Source of the DNA: Leptoclinus maculatus
Lineage: Eukaryota > Chordata > Actinopteri > Perciformes > Stichaeidae
Assembly: GCA_032191485.1 (NCBI GenBank)
Contig: JAVDOI010000074.1
Coordinates: forward strand, 650,848 to 714,847
DNA length: 64,000 bases
Reading direction: 5' to 3'
Both the position numbers and the translations under genes were made by a program. Positions 33,012-44,535 of the stretch are shown here, piece by piece; the first letter of the stretch is position 1; every line of letters starts with the position of its first letter. The notes under the pieces were generated by a model. That model was not told the DNA's origin, made no database searches, and worked only from the letters and a program-made list of their open reading frames with translations.

Positions 33012-33178
33012 CGTTTATTATCGGTTAACGTGAGACGATAAGAGATGTGAAGCCTCGTCGTTTTGTTGAGTGAATAATGTCCCCAAAATGTCACGTTTAA
33101 TGCAGCAGTACGTGAGCTAGCTTCATGTTTACGCTATCACCACCACAACAACTCATTCATGTGACTCACACTACGGAA
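32902..33178 (-). promoter_or_regulatory. wdr41 promoter-proximal region with E-box and ETS-like motifs
   Basis: A CACGTG E-box at 32902-32907 reads TCACGTG on the minus strand, partly matching the lysosomal CLEAR motif. Upstream of the ATG are a CATGTGAC element at 33159-33166 and an ACGGAAGC ETS-like site at 33173-33180. No TATA box is seen. Function is inferred only. Confidence 0.3.
32964..33011 (-). CDS. wdr41: wdr41 coding exon 1
   Basis: 48 nt from ATG at 33011 to donor gtaag at 32963, encoding MLRWILGGREAQGSVE. The start is chosen because the N-terminus matches the family; it ends in phase 0. Confidence 0.94.
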
Positions 33179-34864
33179 GCTTTGGTTGGACGAAATTCAT
33201 TCAGGCCGATTAAAATGTGGACTGCTGTACCAAAACATTATATTTATAGATATTTATTTATCCTGTTTAGATAACACTCCAGACTTGCTTTAACACATAT
33301 TAAAAAACAAATACAATACAATATATTTTTTTAAATACTTTGTTTTGAATGATATCATTTTTTATACAAAAAATGTCAAATAACCTCATCAGTAAATCAA
33401 TAAAAAATCAATCAATACAAATTAAAAATAAACAATTAAAAAGTGTTATCAGTATAATTAAGCAAACTCAAATCTTCAATAAAAAATAAAATAAAAAGTT
33501 AAAATCTTCTTTTTACAAATCTTTAACACAAACCTGGGAACGAATAATTATAATTAATAATTTGAAAAGACAAAAAGATGAACTGAAATGTCATTTGGTG
33601 TCAGTGGTTACATGATAATTCAGTCATTGAACTCAGTGCAATGTCCATCTCAATCATACTACAAGATACGACTTGAGGGAATGAAGAAGCGTCTTGGAAT
33701 TTAGCCTAATTTTGGGGGAAATCATCTAAATGGTACAAAAAGTAGCTAAAATGATTACAACACACCCAAAAGTCCATTCTCTGTCTAGTGCATGGAAGGA
33801 TTCAAGTTTCTACATCATGTTTGTGTAAATTGCATATTGATTGAACCACAATTGGCACATATAAACTCTTTAGCGTGAAACAGTCTTCTTGTCTAAAACA
33901 TTCTTCATTCTGCACAGAGAAACTCAAGAGAAGTAACAAGAATAACAGTTCTGGGTGTCATTCTCCTTTAAACAACTAGATGGCAGTGTGTAACAATCCC
34001 ATGCGAGCAGAGCAAGGTTCAATCCTCCTTTAGACAGAAAGAAATGAGTATTTTTTGCTAAATGTCTCTCTTTTCATTTATCTAAAGTATACGTCTAATT
34101 CCTGAAAGACAAAATGAAATCATTTGATTCTCTTGTATGATTTCAAAACACTCCCTACAGTTGTTCTTACTTCCCCATTTTTTTCTCTCCTCCATCCCGT
34201 GACTTCTGCATTAATGTTGACCTGCTCTCCCTCCATATCTTCCTCCTCCTCCTCCTCCTCCTCCTCTCGGTGTCTCCCCTGTTAACACACACACACACAC
34301 ACACACTCACACACACACATCACCCCTAGCTGTGTCTACTCCTGCTCCCACGATTGAGACGACGCGCAGTGTAGGGCCTGTGACCTTCATGGTGGCTCAG
34401 ATCTGCGGCTGGCACTGATTTCTGATTTAGTGTCGATCCGCCGCGCTTGTCAGGGGCTGCGAGGTGCTTTCCATGCGGTAATAGAAAAGCTCAAGGGCAG
34501 CTAGAGAAAGGAGGAGGGGATTGGTTGAGGTGGAGTGAATGGGTTTTTTAGATTTGGGGATGGTGTGATGCTCTGTTTGTTTAACTGTCTGTCAGACATC
34601 TGAATGAAGAGGTCAAATATGTAGACTCCAGAGATGTGAATCAGTATATCATTAATGCAAAAGATCAGAAAGAATGTGATCCAGGCTGTACTTATAGGCA
34701 CGATGATGCTTTTAGCTAAATGTTAACGTCGGCATGATAACATGCTCATACAAAGATGGCTAACATGCAGATTTTAAGCTTGTTTACCATGTTCAACATC
34801 TTAGTTTAGCGTATTATCGTCCTAATATTTACTACTTAGCACTAAACACAAAGTAACGATGAAT

Positions 34865-35390
34865 GTCATTAGTTTTACAGGTAATTATGCACCAGTCCAT
34901 CTAATAGATGTTGAGCTATTTCACAGAATAAGTGAAGAATATGACCTGTTGGTGGCACTAGAAGGAAAAGTCAGGAGAATCACCAAAGTCATTGGGATTC
35001 ATCCTCTGCAGACAATGAATGTCTGCAAAAAAATTCATGGCAATTCCTCCAATATTTATTGAGACCAATCGACCAATTAACCAACTTCTTAAAATTGCAA
35101 ACATCAACCTAATGGTGACTCTAGAGGAAAATTCAGAAGCATACCAAAGTCATTAAGGTCCATCATCTGGTAACCATGAATATCTGTACAAAAGTATGCA
35201 CCAGTCCATCCAATAGATGTTGAGATATTTCACAGAATAAGTGAAGAATATGACCTGTTGGTGGCGCTAGAGGAAAAGTCAAGGAATCACCAAAGACAGT
35301 AGGATTCATCCTCTGGGGACAATGAATGTTTGTACCAAATTTCATTGTAATACATCCAAGAATTCAGGACCAAAGTGGTGGAACAACTGA
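34865..35390. repeat. Three tandem copies of a fish dispersed repeat
   Basis: Copies at about 34865-35075, 35100-35185 and 35190-35390 share ttggtggcgctagagg-type wording, ggattcatcctctgg and atgaatgtctg. Diverged copies recur at 54745-54850 and 56195-56430 in tbca introns. Confidence 0.55.
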
Positions 35391-36284
35391 CCCACTAAAA
35401 GGCTAACATTACCACGGGCATGGCTTTAAAAAATGGTGGCAGGAAATGAGGTGGGAAAAGTAAAATGTAAGCACATTATAGGGTGAAGATGAGAGAAAAG
35501 ATAAACACCAGCTGAGCACAGACAGGGAAGCATTCAGGAGTTCACTGGGAACAAATGGGAGGAAAAAAGTAAGTGGATCTTGAGTGCAGCGGCTCGGCCC
35601 GGTGCAGACGAGGTGTCAAATATGACCAATGGCAGGAATCAGCTAAGAGGTGAAGTCATGATGCGATGGCCACCAAAACACTCCAAGCACTAAAGAGTCA
35701 GCGCAAAGCAAAAACAATGTCTACCTGCTCCCTCTTCCCTCCTGATATCCCCGTTCTCCACACTGTAAGGAAAACAAATGGTTATTATGATGGAAAAGGA
35801 ATTAAGCTGTAATTTAACAACGGGCCAACAACATTATTCGATAACGGGCTTCCCTCCCTCCCTCGCCGTTCGGAGGGGTCGTGTAGAAGAGAGTCTGATA
35901 CTTGACCAACACACTTCACTGTCCCTCTTCATCAGGCTTTCACTGTGTCCTGCTTTACCTGGCGAGGCCTCATCTGCACTCAGACCTCAACACGCAGGGA
36001 AGCATCACAAGTCCACAGTTTAATAATTCATGTTTCTGTTTTGTACCAATATTTCCCTACTTTCCTATCCTAATCTTATTAATTCCACAAAAAAATCTTC
36101 AAAATCAAGTCACAAATACAAGGTTTCCTTCTCAGGTCTAAAAATGAATTCTAAATCATCTGGGCGCTGTAGTTATAGCAAAAGTCACTCAAACTGGAGT
36201 AAATAGAGCATTTGTTGGGGACTATTTTCTGCCGCGGATTAATACACATTTGGTGTATTAGTGAGTATTTACAGCAGAAGGACA

Positions 36285-36600
36285 TTGTATGTATGAATGT
36301 ATGTTTTGACTGTATGCGTCCCATTACCAATATACTACCATACTACTTAGTATGGCAGAGGAGGATTCAGTACGTCCCAATACATAGTACATGAAATGCA
36401 GTATGCCAAAAAGTACCAGGATGTACTGAATTCGGTCGCAGCATGCTTTTCTGACCCGCAATCATTTGTGCAGCAGATAGATCAGCTAAAAGGCAAAGTT
36501 CAAGAAGCAGTGTTATGAGGAAGTAGTGCGTACAGATTGTATGCATACTGCATGTAACAGTATGCACTTAGTTAGGGCAGCTGCAGTACGTACTCATGGC
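36285..36600. repeat. Palindromic AGTATG-rich dispersed repeat
   Basis: Contains ccatactacttagtatgg (an imperfect palindrome), agtatgccaaaaagtacc and gtatgcatactgcatg. Style and wording match an abundant fish DNA-transposon-like repeat; not assigned to a named family. Confidence 0.45.
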
Positions 36601-36654
36601 GACATTCTGGGGAAAAGTGGACTGGCTTTTTTGGATTGTTTGGTTGTCGGAGTG

Positions 36655-36960
36655 AAAATCATTCGTACTTCCTGATCCTGACGTTGTTGTGACGCGCCTT
36701 TTGTTTCAAGCATACCCAGACCTAAATGTTCCTCTCCAGAGCCGGTGTTTGGTGTTTGTCCTTTCTGGGCTACTGTAGAAACATGTCGGCCAGCTCCATG
36801 AAGAGGACCTCCTCCAGATATAACTCATTCTGAGCCCACGACAACATACATATTCTTATTTTGAACACTAAAGAAAACATAATTAATAACATTATATTTC
36901 ATTATATTTCATTTCTGCCAATATACCCCCCCCCCCCCCCCCCCTGTTTAGTAGAAAGTA
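36655..36960. repeat. Dispersed fish repeat (CGGTGTTTGGTGTTTGTCC type)
   Basis: Segments gagccggtgtttggtgttt, ctgggctactgtagaaac and gaagaggacctcctccag match a repeat very common in fish, with its usual 3' end atttctgccaatata followed by a C-run. A related piece on the opposite side is at 39905-40085. Confidence 0.5.
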
Positions 36961-37429
36961 GTTCCAGTGAAAACAGTGTTTTTCTAACTGACCCTTTAAA
37001 CCTGCATGGTGCCATAAGACCTAATTAAAACAAAGTGCATGTGGATCTGATTGGAATATATATGACACATAATCCAGAGGGTGATGGTCTGAAGATGACC
37101 AGAGAAGAAGCCTGAGCGTATTCAAGCTTGTCACTTTGATTTGTCACATGAGTATGACTGTAATTGCTGTGTTTCAGTCATCATAGGTTAATTATCAGCC
37201 TTGACCTATTACACACACACACACATGCAGACACGCGCTTTAGACGTGTGGATGGAAGGATCGCTTTAGTACAACCCTAGAAAAAAAAGTTAGAAGGCCC
37301 ACAAGCTCAGTAACGTAAAGCTGCCACTTCTCTTCCTGTATCATCTTCCTCGCTGTCTAACTGATCATCGCTGCCTGTCTCTCACCCCTCCCTCCCATCC
37401 CTGCCTCCCTCCCTCCCTCATCTGGTGAC

Positions 37430-37690
37430 CCGCTAATGTTCTGTTCATTTTCTCTTATGAATAGATAATGGGCAAAAATCAAATCTCTTCATTTGCATGT
37501 AATACAATTAAGACCTTTTCAAACGATGACAAATGGAGGGAGCAGCGAGGTGTCAGTCAGCCGTCAGTGGGGGAGCGGAGACAGCGGCGGCGAGCCTACA
37601 CTCCATTTTAACGAAAATTAATAAAAAAACCTTCAAATGGAATTTTCTCGCCGCCATCTGGCATAACAATCACCAAGACACTCCTGGAGT
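37430..37690. promoter_or_regulatory. Candidate conserved noncoding element between wdr41 and otp
   Basis: Non-repetitive, motif-dense block with tctcttatgaatagataat, an octamer-like atttgcatgtaa at about 37490 and several ATTA cores. Bounded by simple repeats on the left. Base composition and texture resemble deeply conserved enhancers near developmental regulators. Confidence 0.4.
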
Positions 37691-38499
37691 CTGCCTGTCA
37701 AATAACATTAAAGTTCTCATGAATTTGGATTCACAGCGTGGATGTGACGCCACAAACACCGAAAAAACAAAACAAAGAAATAGACATTTTTCTACACATC
37801 AATAAAAAGACTTTGTGCTCAAACTGTCATGTTAGTATCTCTCAAAACAATGCTCTCATGTCCATCTGAAAGATGCATTAAAACAGTTTTTTGTACTTTT
37901 TGTACCCCTGTATCTCCAAACCGCCCTGAAGAGATCCCTTTATGCTAAGCTAAGCTAACCGGCAGCTATGCTCCAGCTTCATTGTTAACGCTTGTGAGAG
38001 TGGTACAGCAAAATGGGCAATTTCTCAAGTTTCGAGTTATTTATTATCATAATGCACAATAATTACAGAGAAGCAGTTGTTAGCAATGGATCTCAAGCTC
38101 AATAAACAAGTATACAAATAAAATCATGCTAGTAGATAGATACAGAAGTGCAGAAGTACAAATATTATGAAATATAAAATGTTTGTGGCAGACAGAAATT
38201 GCAATATGAATAAACTGAATGTAAACATAATTGTAGTAAATGTATATATGCGTAGAGAGAAGTAATACATATATTATCCATAAAGGTAAATTAAAATTAA
38301 TACAAACAATAAAATGATCAATTATTCTTCTAACAGAAGCACAGTTTTTTGTCTAATATCAAAAGACGTCCTCGTTCTGTGCAAAACACATTTTTAAGTT
38401 CAGCCAAAGTCCAAATGAAGTGAGTTTCTCCCAAACTTTGATACGACTCATCTTGACTGCTGAAGCCTCACATTCGCTGTTTTAAGACTGACTTTAAAT

Positions 38500-38720
38500 C
38501 AATAGTTCAACATTTTGGGGATATGTGATTATTTGCTTTCTTAGATGAGAAGACTGATACCACCATCAATGTTTGAACGTTAATTACGAAGCTAAAGCAA
38601 GCAGCCGGTTAGCTTAGCTTAGCATAAGGACTGGAAAAGCCTTGCTCCGTCTAAAAGTGACAGAATTTGCCTATCAGCACATCTAAAGCTCATAATTAAC
38701 ACATTGATATATTTTTACTC
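38500..38720 (-). repeat. Most complete copy of the TGCTAAGCTAAGCTAA dispersed repeat
   Basis: Reads agttcaacattttgggg, gatgagaagactgatacc, and ccggttagcttagcttagc in order, joining the pieces found separately in the other copies. About 220 bp. Confidence 0.6.
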
Positions 38721-38954
38721 GGTATATTGTTCTGTCAAGACGGTAAATAAGCATATTTCATTTTGTTAAGACAAAAACACACTTTAATTATTTAGATTTC
38801 TAATAAAGCAGCCTGATGCTTATTCATGAATATAAATTTCATTCAGACTATTTTACACAAATATATATAAATGTGAACAAAATAACCATATGTACACACA
38901 CACACACATCGTCTCTCTTTCTCTCACACACACACACACACACACACACACAGG

Positions 38955-39330
38955 AAAATTAATGAGCTCTCATTCATAATCCCGGATAGAGAGAGCCATA
39001 TTCACCCTTGGATGGTTTATTGACTGATTTCATTTATTTGTGTGGAATGAATAGGAGGTAAACATTGGCTCGCTCTCACATTTTTTCCGCGACACACTCG
39101 CTGCACAGCATTCTGGGAGAAATGATCCCACCAGCAGCAGGGTCACTGATTGGCTACCTCGTCAGTGTGTGACAAATTACCCAATGAGAAATAGGTTACC
39201 CATTTCCACAAACTAATTAACCTGTGTGATAGTGAAACAAATTATTACATTTATGTAATATTATTTCACATCTGTCGCTATGACTGCAAAAAATCTTTAT
39301 CCGTGTGCCTCCCGGTCGCCTCGATCTCTT
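38955..39330. promoter_or_regulatory. Candidate conserved noncoding element 5 kb from otp
   Basis: Starts after a (CA)n tract. Contains aaaattaatgagctctcatt, a ggatggtttattgactg segment and several ATTA/TAAT homeodomain cores (about 39180-39260). Unique sequence with no coding signal. Confidence 0.4.
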
Positions 39331-39904
39331 TTTCTTTGTGATTATAATCCCGACATCATGGAAGCTCTGCACTTTTACTGAACAGTACATGAAGAGGGAT
39401 TTATTCTTAAAGGACTGAACAATGTTTCAGAACTTTAAATAAAAATCCAAAATGAGTCAGAGGCTGATTGTTTTTTGTCAATAACAGAAGGTTAACAAGC
39501 TCCTCGAAGTTATTTCTGGGGATCAAGACCCCTTCCAGGGTCACAAGATTTATTCATTGTTTTTTTGTACGGTTATTTGTATTTAATTTCATGCTTTCCC
39601 CCGTTGCTTACGATCTAATTCCAACTAAAATATATATAGTTTTATGAATTGTGTTTATAATTTATGGCTTTCTGATCTTTGCTTGTTATTGTGAAATACA
39701 GTCTTACCTCTAAAACACAATTTAAAGTACAATGAGGTGTGTAAACAAAGCACTTCTTTAAAACATTGTTCATTGGTTAAATGTTCACTGTGTCGCATAG
39801 TAGCAACAATTGTATTTATTATTAATAACTATGTTTTCAGTCGTGTATAATCACGTGAAAAAAGAATCGTGAGCTTTGAATGAGCCGTTTATATCTGCAT
39901 ACGC

Positions 39905-40085
39905 AGCAGGTTGGCTTCATGGAGCCGGCCGCCATGTTTCTACGACCGTAGTTCTCCGACACGCTTGCTACGCGGGAGAAGTTTCAGTTGCTTACAATCT
40001 GTAACCTCGCCACTAGATGTCGCCCAAATCCTAAACACTGCAAATTTAGCAAAAGAAAAATGCCTTAAAGGTGACATACACATTA
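39905..40085. repeat. Dispersed fish repeat fragment
   Basis: ccggccgccatgtttctacg followed by cgccactagatgtcgcccaa and atcctaaacactgcaaatt is typical wording of an abundant fish repeat. Confidence 0.45.
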
Positions 40086-41672
40086 AACGTGTATTATTGT
40101 ACTTCTAAAACATCCTTGTAATCATGTTTTTTAAATATTAAAAATCAATGCAGCTGAACCAGAGATATCTATTGTATTCCACGCATTCTTCTCCCTCGTC
40201 AAAAACCTGGTGCCTACATTACCCACGATGCAACTTGGCGGCTAATGTAGCCTGGAGCCTCTGGCCTGCAGAGATGAGCAGCGAGTTACGGAGGTTTCAC
40301 TTCTTTCTAACTCAACAACACAAGATTTATTTTATTCTAACTTGTAGTCTTCAGACCCAACGCTGACTCAAGTCACAAAACAATGGAGCCAAAGTTTGTA
40401 AAAGCTAATATATAAACTGTAGAAGTGTCATCAAGAGCTTTGTCATACATGGAGTTAAGTATTTAAAGCTCCTGAAGTTATCTCCTTTCAGGCTTTTGTA
40501 TGACGCAGGTTTGTGATTCATATTTTGTGTTTTCAGCTAAAAGATAATAAAATGAAGAACAGCACCTTTGGGCCCTCTGTAATGTATCCGGTTGGTCCTC
40601 ACTGCGATTGAGTTTGACACCTCTGATTCTTGCTGAAATAATTAATTGGGAATTGAGCCTTTTGTGTATGAGCTGCTCCTTGATGACCTATATTTGATTT
40701 TTTTTTAATCACACTCCACTTAGAAAAGAAATGCATGATTGGATGTTGATCAGTTTATTTGTGCTGTATAGATCAGAACTGGGTTAGGGTTCTTTAAAAA
40801 GGTTAAAAAGGTTTGATTTCACAAAACTGCTTTCAGGAGCAAACACACGGAAACAACCAGAGCCAGAGGAGGAAGACGACTCTTTAATTAAAGTACTAGT
40901 ATTACTGTGTAAAAGTACTAACAAATCCAAGTGAAAGTAATGCATTAAAAATGATAATTGTAAAGTGTTATCAGCAAAATGAACTTAAAGTATCAAAAAC
41001 TCTCATAATGCAAATTTCAAAGTGGTATTTCATATATTATAATATCTGATTATCATTTTAGACATTAACATGAAAGCAGCATTTTAAAGCTGCAGCCGAT
41101 TGATGTGGGGCTAATTCAGTGGTTTCATCTTTAACAGTGCATCTTAAATGTACTTTATAAACTGCTCATGTGTTTTTAAATGTAAAATAGAACTTTGCAA
41201 AGTAGAAGCTGTCAGATAAAATGTGTCCAGGAGTAAAACAGTACAGTAATTCCTTCAGAAGTAGTGAATTATTAAGTAGCATCCAAATTGTTACTTAACT
41301 GCAGATGGTTTCTGATTAAAGCCTCGTTGCTCATGAACACAATACTTGTACTGCTCAAATGTCCCTTTATTAGTTTCATTTAGTTTAGTTTATGTTCCAC
41401 CATCATGGCTGCAGAAGTCATCTTCATGTCTTCTCTGATGATGAGATCACTCATCACATGATGTCACAGATTAAACCGAAATGATGAAGTGTTGCTTCAG
41501 GAATTCTGTGCACGTTAAAAGTGTAATAATCCATTTTAAAAAACGTTTGATTTCTTTAGAAAAGTTAAAAACAGGACAAGTGGACCTTTTTCCATTTTGG
41601 AGATGCATGTTTTTTACAGGTCTTCAGAAAAAAGGAGGTTTGATTCATGATGTGACATAATTGAAAATGATT

Positions 41673-42491
41673 TTTATTTGATCATTTACATTTAATTGAT
41701 ATAAACATGTCCATGAAACAAAATGGTTCAAACATTTAAGAAAGTCATAATTTCATAATAAGCACAGACTTTTTTTGGAAACAGAAGTTATCACAAACTG
41801 ACCAAATGGGAACAAGAGTGCTTCCGCTACACAAAACATCCTATATAACAGATTATAGTGAAGTCAGCTTCCATGTCTTAATTTATAGTATTTCCCTTGT
41901 TTTGTATTTTTTTTTGTTGCCTTGGACAGCACATGCAGTCAAGTCCTCTTCCATGATGTCCTGTTCCAGGTGAATCCTTCTCGTTCCTTTAAACCTCCAG
42001 GTGTCTGCAGGTCCACTGTGCATCCCCCGTTAGAGGCGCGTGCTGTGCAGCACGTGGGGGAAAAAGGCATCATAACCGAGTTTTTGTATTTCAAAGTATC
42101 CCCAGAATTTGTCTTCAAAAAAATCAGTCACCAAGCAAAGTTCACTGAAAGCCCCGAGGGGCCGCATGAGCCACATAAATAAATAAATACAGAACAAATA
42201 AGTTAATTTAAATAGATAAATAAAGAGTTGCCATAGGCTACATGCGAAATAATAAATTATAGCTTAAAGCAGAACCAGTCCAACAGGCCGGGTGAGCCGC
42301 TGCAGTGTTCCCTCTTGGTTGTGATTTGGGGAGGAATAAAATACCAGATGTGCGTTTTCTTATTTGATCAAGTATCCTGGTTGTATTTCTCCCGGTGCGC
42401 CGTTTGGATGGATTGGATGAAGAAGAACTGAACGCAGAAGATCTCTGTGCGAGTGAAAGAAAAAAGCTCTCCGCGCGTGGCCCCTTCGTCA
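41673..42491 (-). other. Probable otp 3' UTR
   Basis: About 820 nt follow the otp stop on the minus strand before an AATAAA hexamer at 41678-41673. No other coding signal is present. The segment is AT-rich apart from a GC-rich patch near 42010-42060. Confidence 0.4.
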
Positions 42492-43004
42492 CTAGGTGAA
42501 ACTCATGGATACTGTGTGCTCCAGCGCTTTGCGGCGCAGCGACGCGATGCTTGTCCCTCTCCAGACCTCACTCTCCGGGGAGCTACACAGCTGAGGCGAG
42601 TGGGTCATGTTGCTCGGGCCCGACAGGGACGCCATCCCGGGGAAAGTGGGCTGGTAGAGGTGCGACTGCAGCCCGGAGCCGTTCGACATGTTGGACAGAC
42701 CCATGGAGTTGTGCGGCTGCCCGGCGCCGAGGCTGCACTGAGACAGGGACTGCGCCATGACCTGCTGGCGGCCCAGAGACGGCGGTAGCTGCAGCTGAGA
42801 CACGCCGGGCATCCCCGCCGTGGCCCAGCGGGTGTCGTTAGCGTGGAAGGAGCAGAGGCTGTCGCCCATGGCCGCAGCCGCCGCCGCCGCGGACGGGAAC
42901 TGAGACAGGCCGTGGTGCGTCGGCAGCAGGGTCCCCGGAGACCGGAAGACGTTGGTGGTCTTCTTGCGCTTCTTCCACTTGGCGCGTCGGTTCTGAAACC
43001 AGAC
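42492..43004 (-). CDS. otp: otp coding exon 3 (homeodomain helix 3 and OAR)
   Basis: 513 nt after ccgctgcag, encoding VWFQNRRAKWKKRKKTTNVF, an Ala run, MGDSLCSFHANDTRW, and the C-terminal OAR block with WRGTSIASLRRKALEHTVS and TAG at 42494-42492. Confidence 0.96.
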   Translation of the reverse strand, partial: VWFQNRRAKWKKRKKTTNVFRSPGTLLPTHHGLSQFPSAAAAAAAMGDSLCSFHANDTRWATAGMPGVSQLQLPPSLGRQQVMAQSLSQCSLGAGQPHNSMGLSNMSNGSGLQSHLYQPTFPGMASLSGPSNMTHSPQLCSSPESEVWRGTSIASLRRKALEHTVSMSFT

Positions 43005-44496
43005 CTGCAGCGGGACAGAGACGATGATGAGTTATAGGAGCAGCGGACGTGATGGTGCATCTGCGGGTCATGTTGTCAGAGCCGAGTGCACATAAAAAAG
43101 GTTGTGACATCGGCCTGTGATCATCACGAGGATGTGAACCAGCAGCGATAAATCTGCTGCAGAAAAACACTGATTTATGTTGTTCTTTTCAGGATCTGAT
43201 CAGCTCGTGACAACCCATTTACATTGTTATCATTTATATATAAACGTCTCCAATTAATACAAATAAAGGAATAACATGTGGGTAGAATATATTTTGATTA
43301 ATCTCTCTTCAACTCTGGAAGCTTTCAGACTTCAGACTTCAGACAGGGAACTCTTTTTTTGATATTGTTTTGCCTCAATAAATCGCAATTTCCATTTATA
43401 GTTTTATGTGTAATTATTTCGATTTTTCATAGATGACATAGATGTTTTGGTGTTATTTTGGTACAAAATCCAACATTTTTAAAAACATAATTTGACCCCA
43501 AATTGCAGCTCTGTTTGGAGCCACTGAACACCACGCGCTCACATGATAAAGACACTGTTATTGCTGTGACAAACACGCTTTTTTTTCGTGGGGGTCCTTG
43601 AGCTCTCTGTACGTTTGGTTGTAAGCGCGCGCGCTCGCCGTCTATATATGATTAATGTGAAGATTTGCTTGAGAAAGTGGAGGCGCAGTAATAAGAACGG
43701 GACAATCTCACTCTCTCCCCTCCTCCTCCCTCCTCCTCCCACCTCCTCCCTCCACGTAGCCAGCCGTGAAATCCGGCCTGAAATGCATTACACTTCAAGA
43801 GAAAGAAAACCCAATTTCTCATTCCGTTTAAAAGACAGAGTGCTCCCTCAGCGCGTGCGGCATTAAGACGTAGAAGATCCTGGACCTGCTTCTTATTCTC
43901 ATCACAGCAGACGTGCGTCATTTCACTAATTCTTATTATATGGAAATATAAACCGAATCGACCCATGCAATAATAATAATAATAATGATTATTAGGCTTT
44001 TATTTCACATGTGAGCAGCTTCGAGTGCATTTGCCGTCGCTGTAGTTAATAAGGCGGTGGCTCCATGAGCCCTAATGTGGTGGATGTTTTATCTGCAGAC
44101 TATAGAAGTCACTGAAGGCATCACCGAGGAACCCGCACACTGACACAGAGTCAGGTCCGTTTAAAAGGTTCATATCAGTGCAGAGGGGGTTTTATCTGAA
44201 GAAGATTTAAACGAGTGTAATTAAGATGTAATCATCATTTCCCTGTCGGTTCATTTTACATGAGACGGACGCAGAATGTGTATAAAGGGCCAATTCTGAA
44301 TCAGGCAGAATAAAGTCACCAGGAATAAAAAACATCTTTCTGTAAAACGAGCTGCTGCAGTTAAATATAATGAAATATAATAAGCATACGTTTTTTATTA
44401 TTATTCTTTTTTTAAAGAATACAATCTGGTGAAGTGAGAGGACGACAGGATGTGTTGTAACTAAACGTACTTATAATAATAACTGCTCGCTATGTG

Positions 44497-44535
<39 letters not shown>

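Larger units (their letters stand above)
33012..42491. other. Intergenic region between wdr41 and otp
   Basis: 9.5 kb including the otp 3' UTR, without any supportable coding exon. It holds dispersed repeats, several short (CA)n and (TCC)n tracts, a C-run at 36927-36943, and two blocks that look like conserved noncoding elements. All open frames are short and unsupported. Confidence 0.7.

Noticed and set aside
33012..42491. Coding gene in the wdr41-otp spacer
   Set aside because: Short frames fall in dispersed repeats or in noncoding blocks; none continues across splice sites.
42605..43170. Plus- and minus-strand alternative frames over otp exon 3
   Set aside because: GC-rich shadows of the true otp frame, which alone carries WFQNRRAKWKKRK and the OAR motif.
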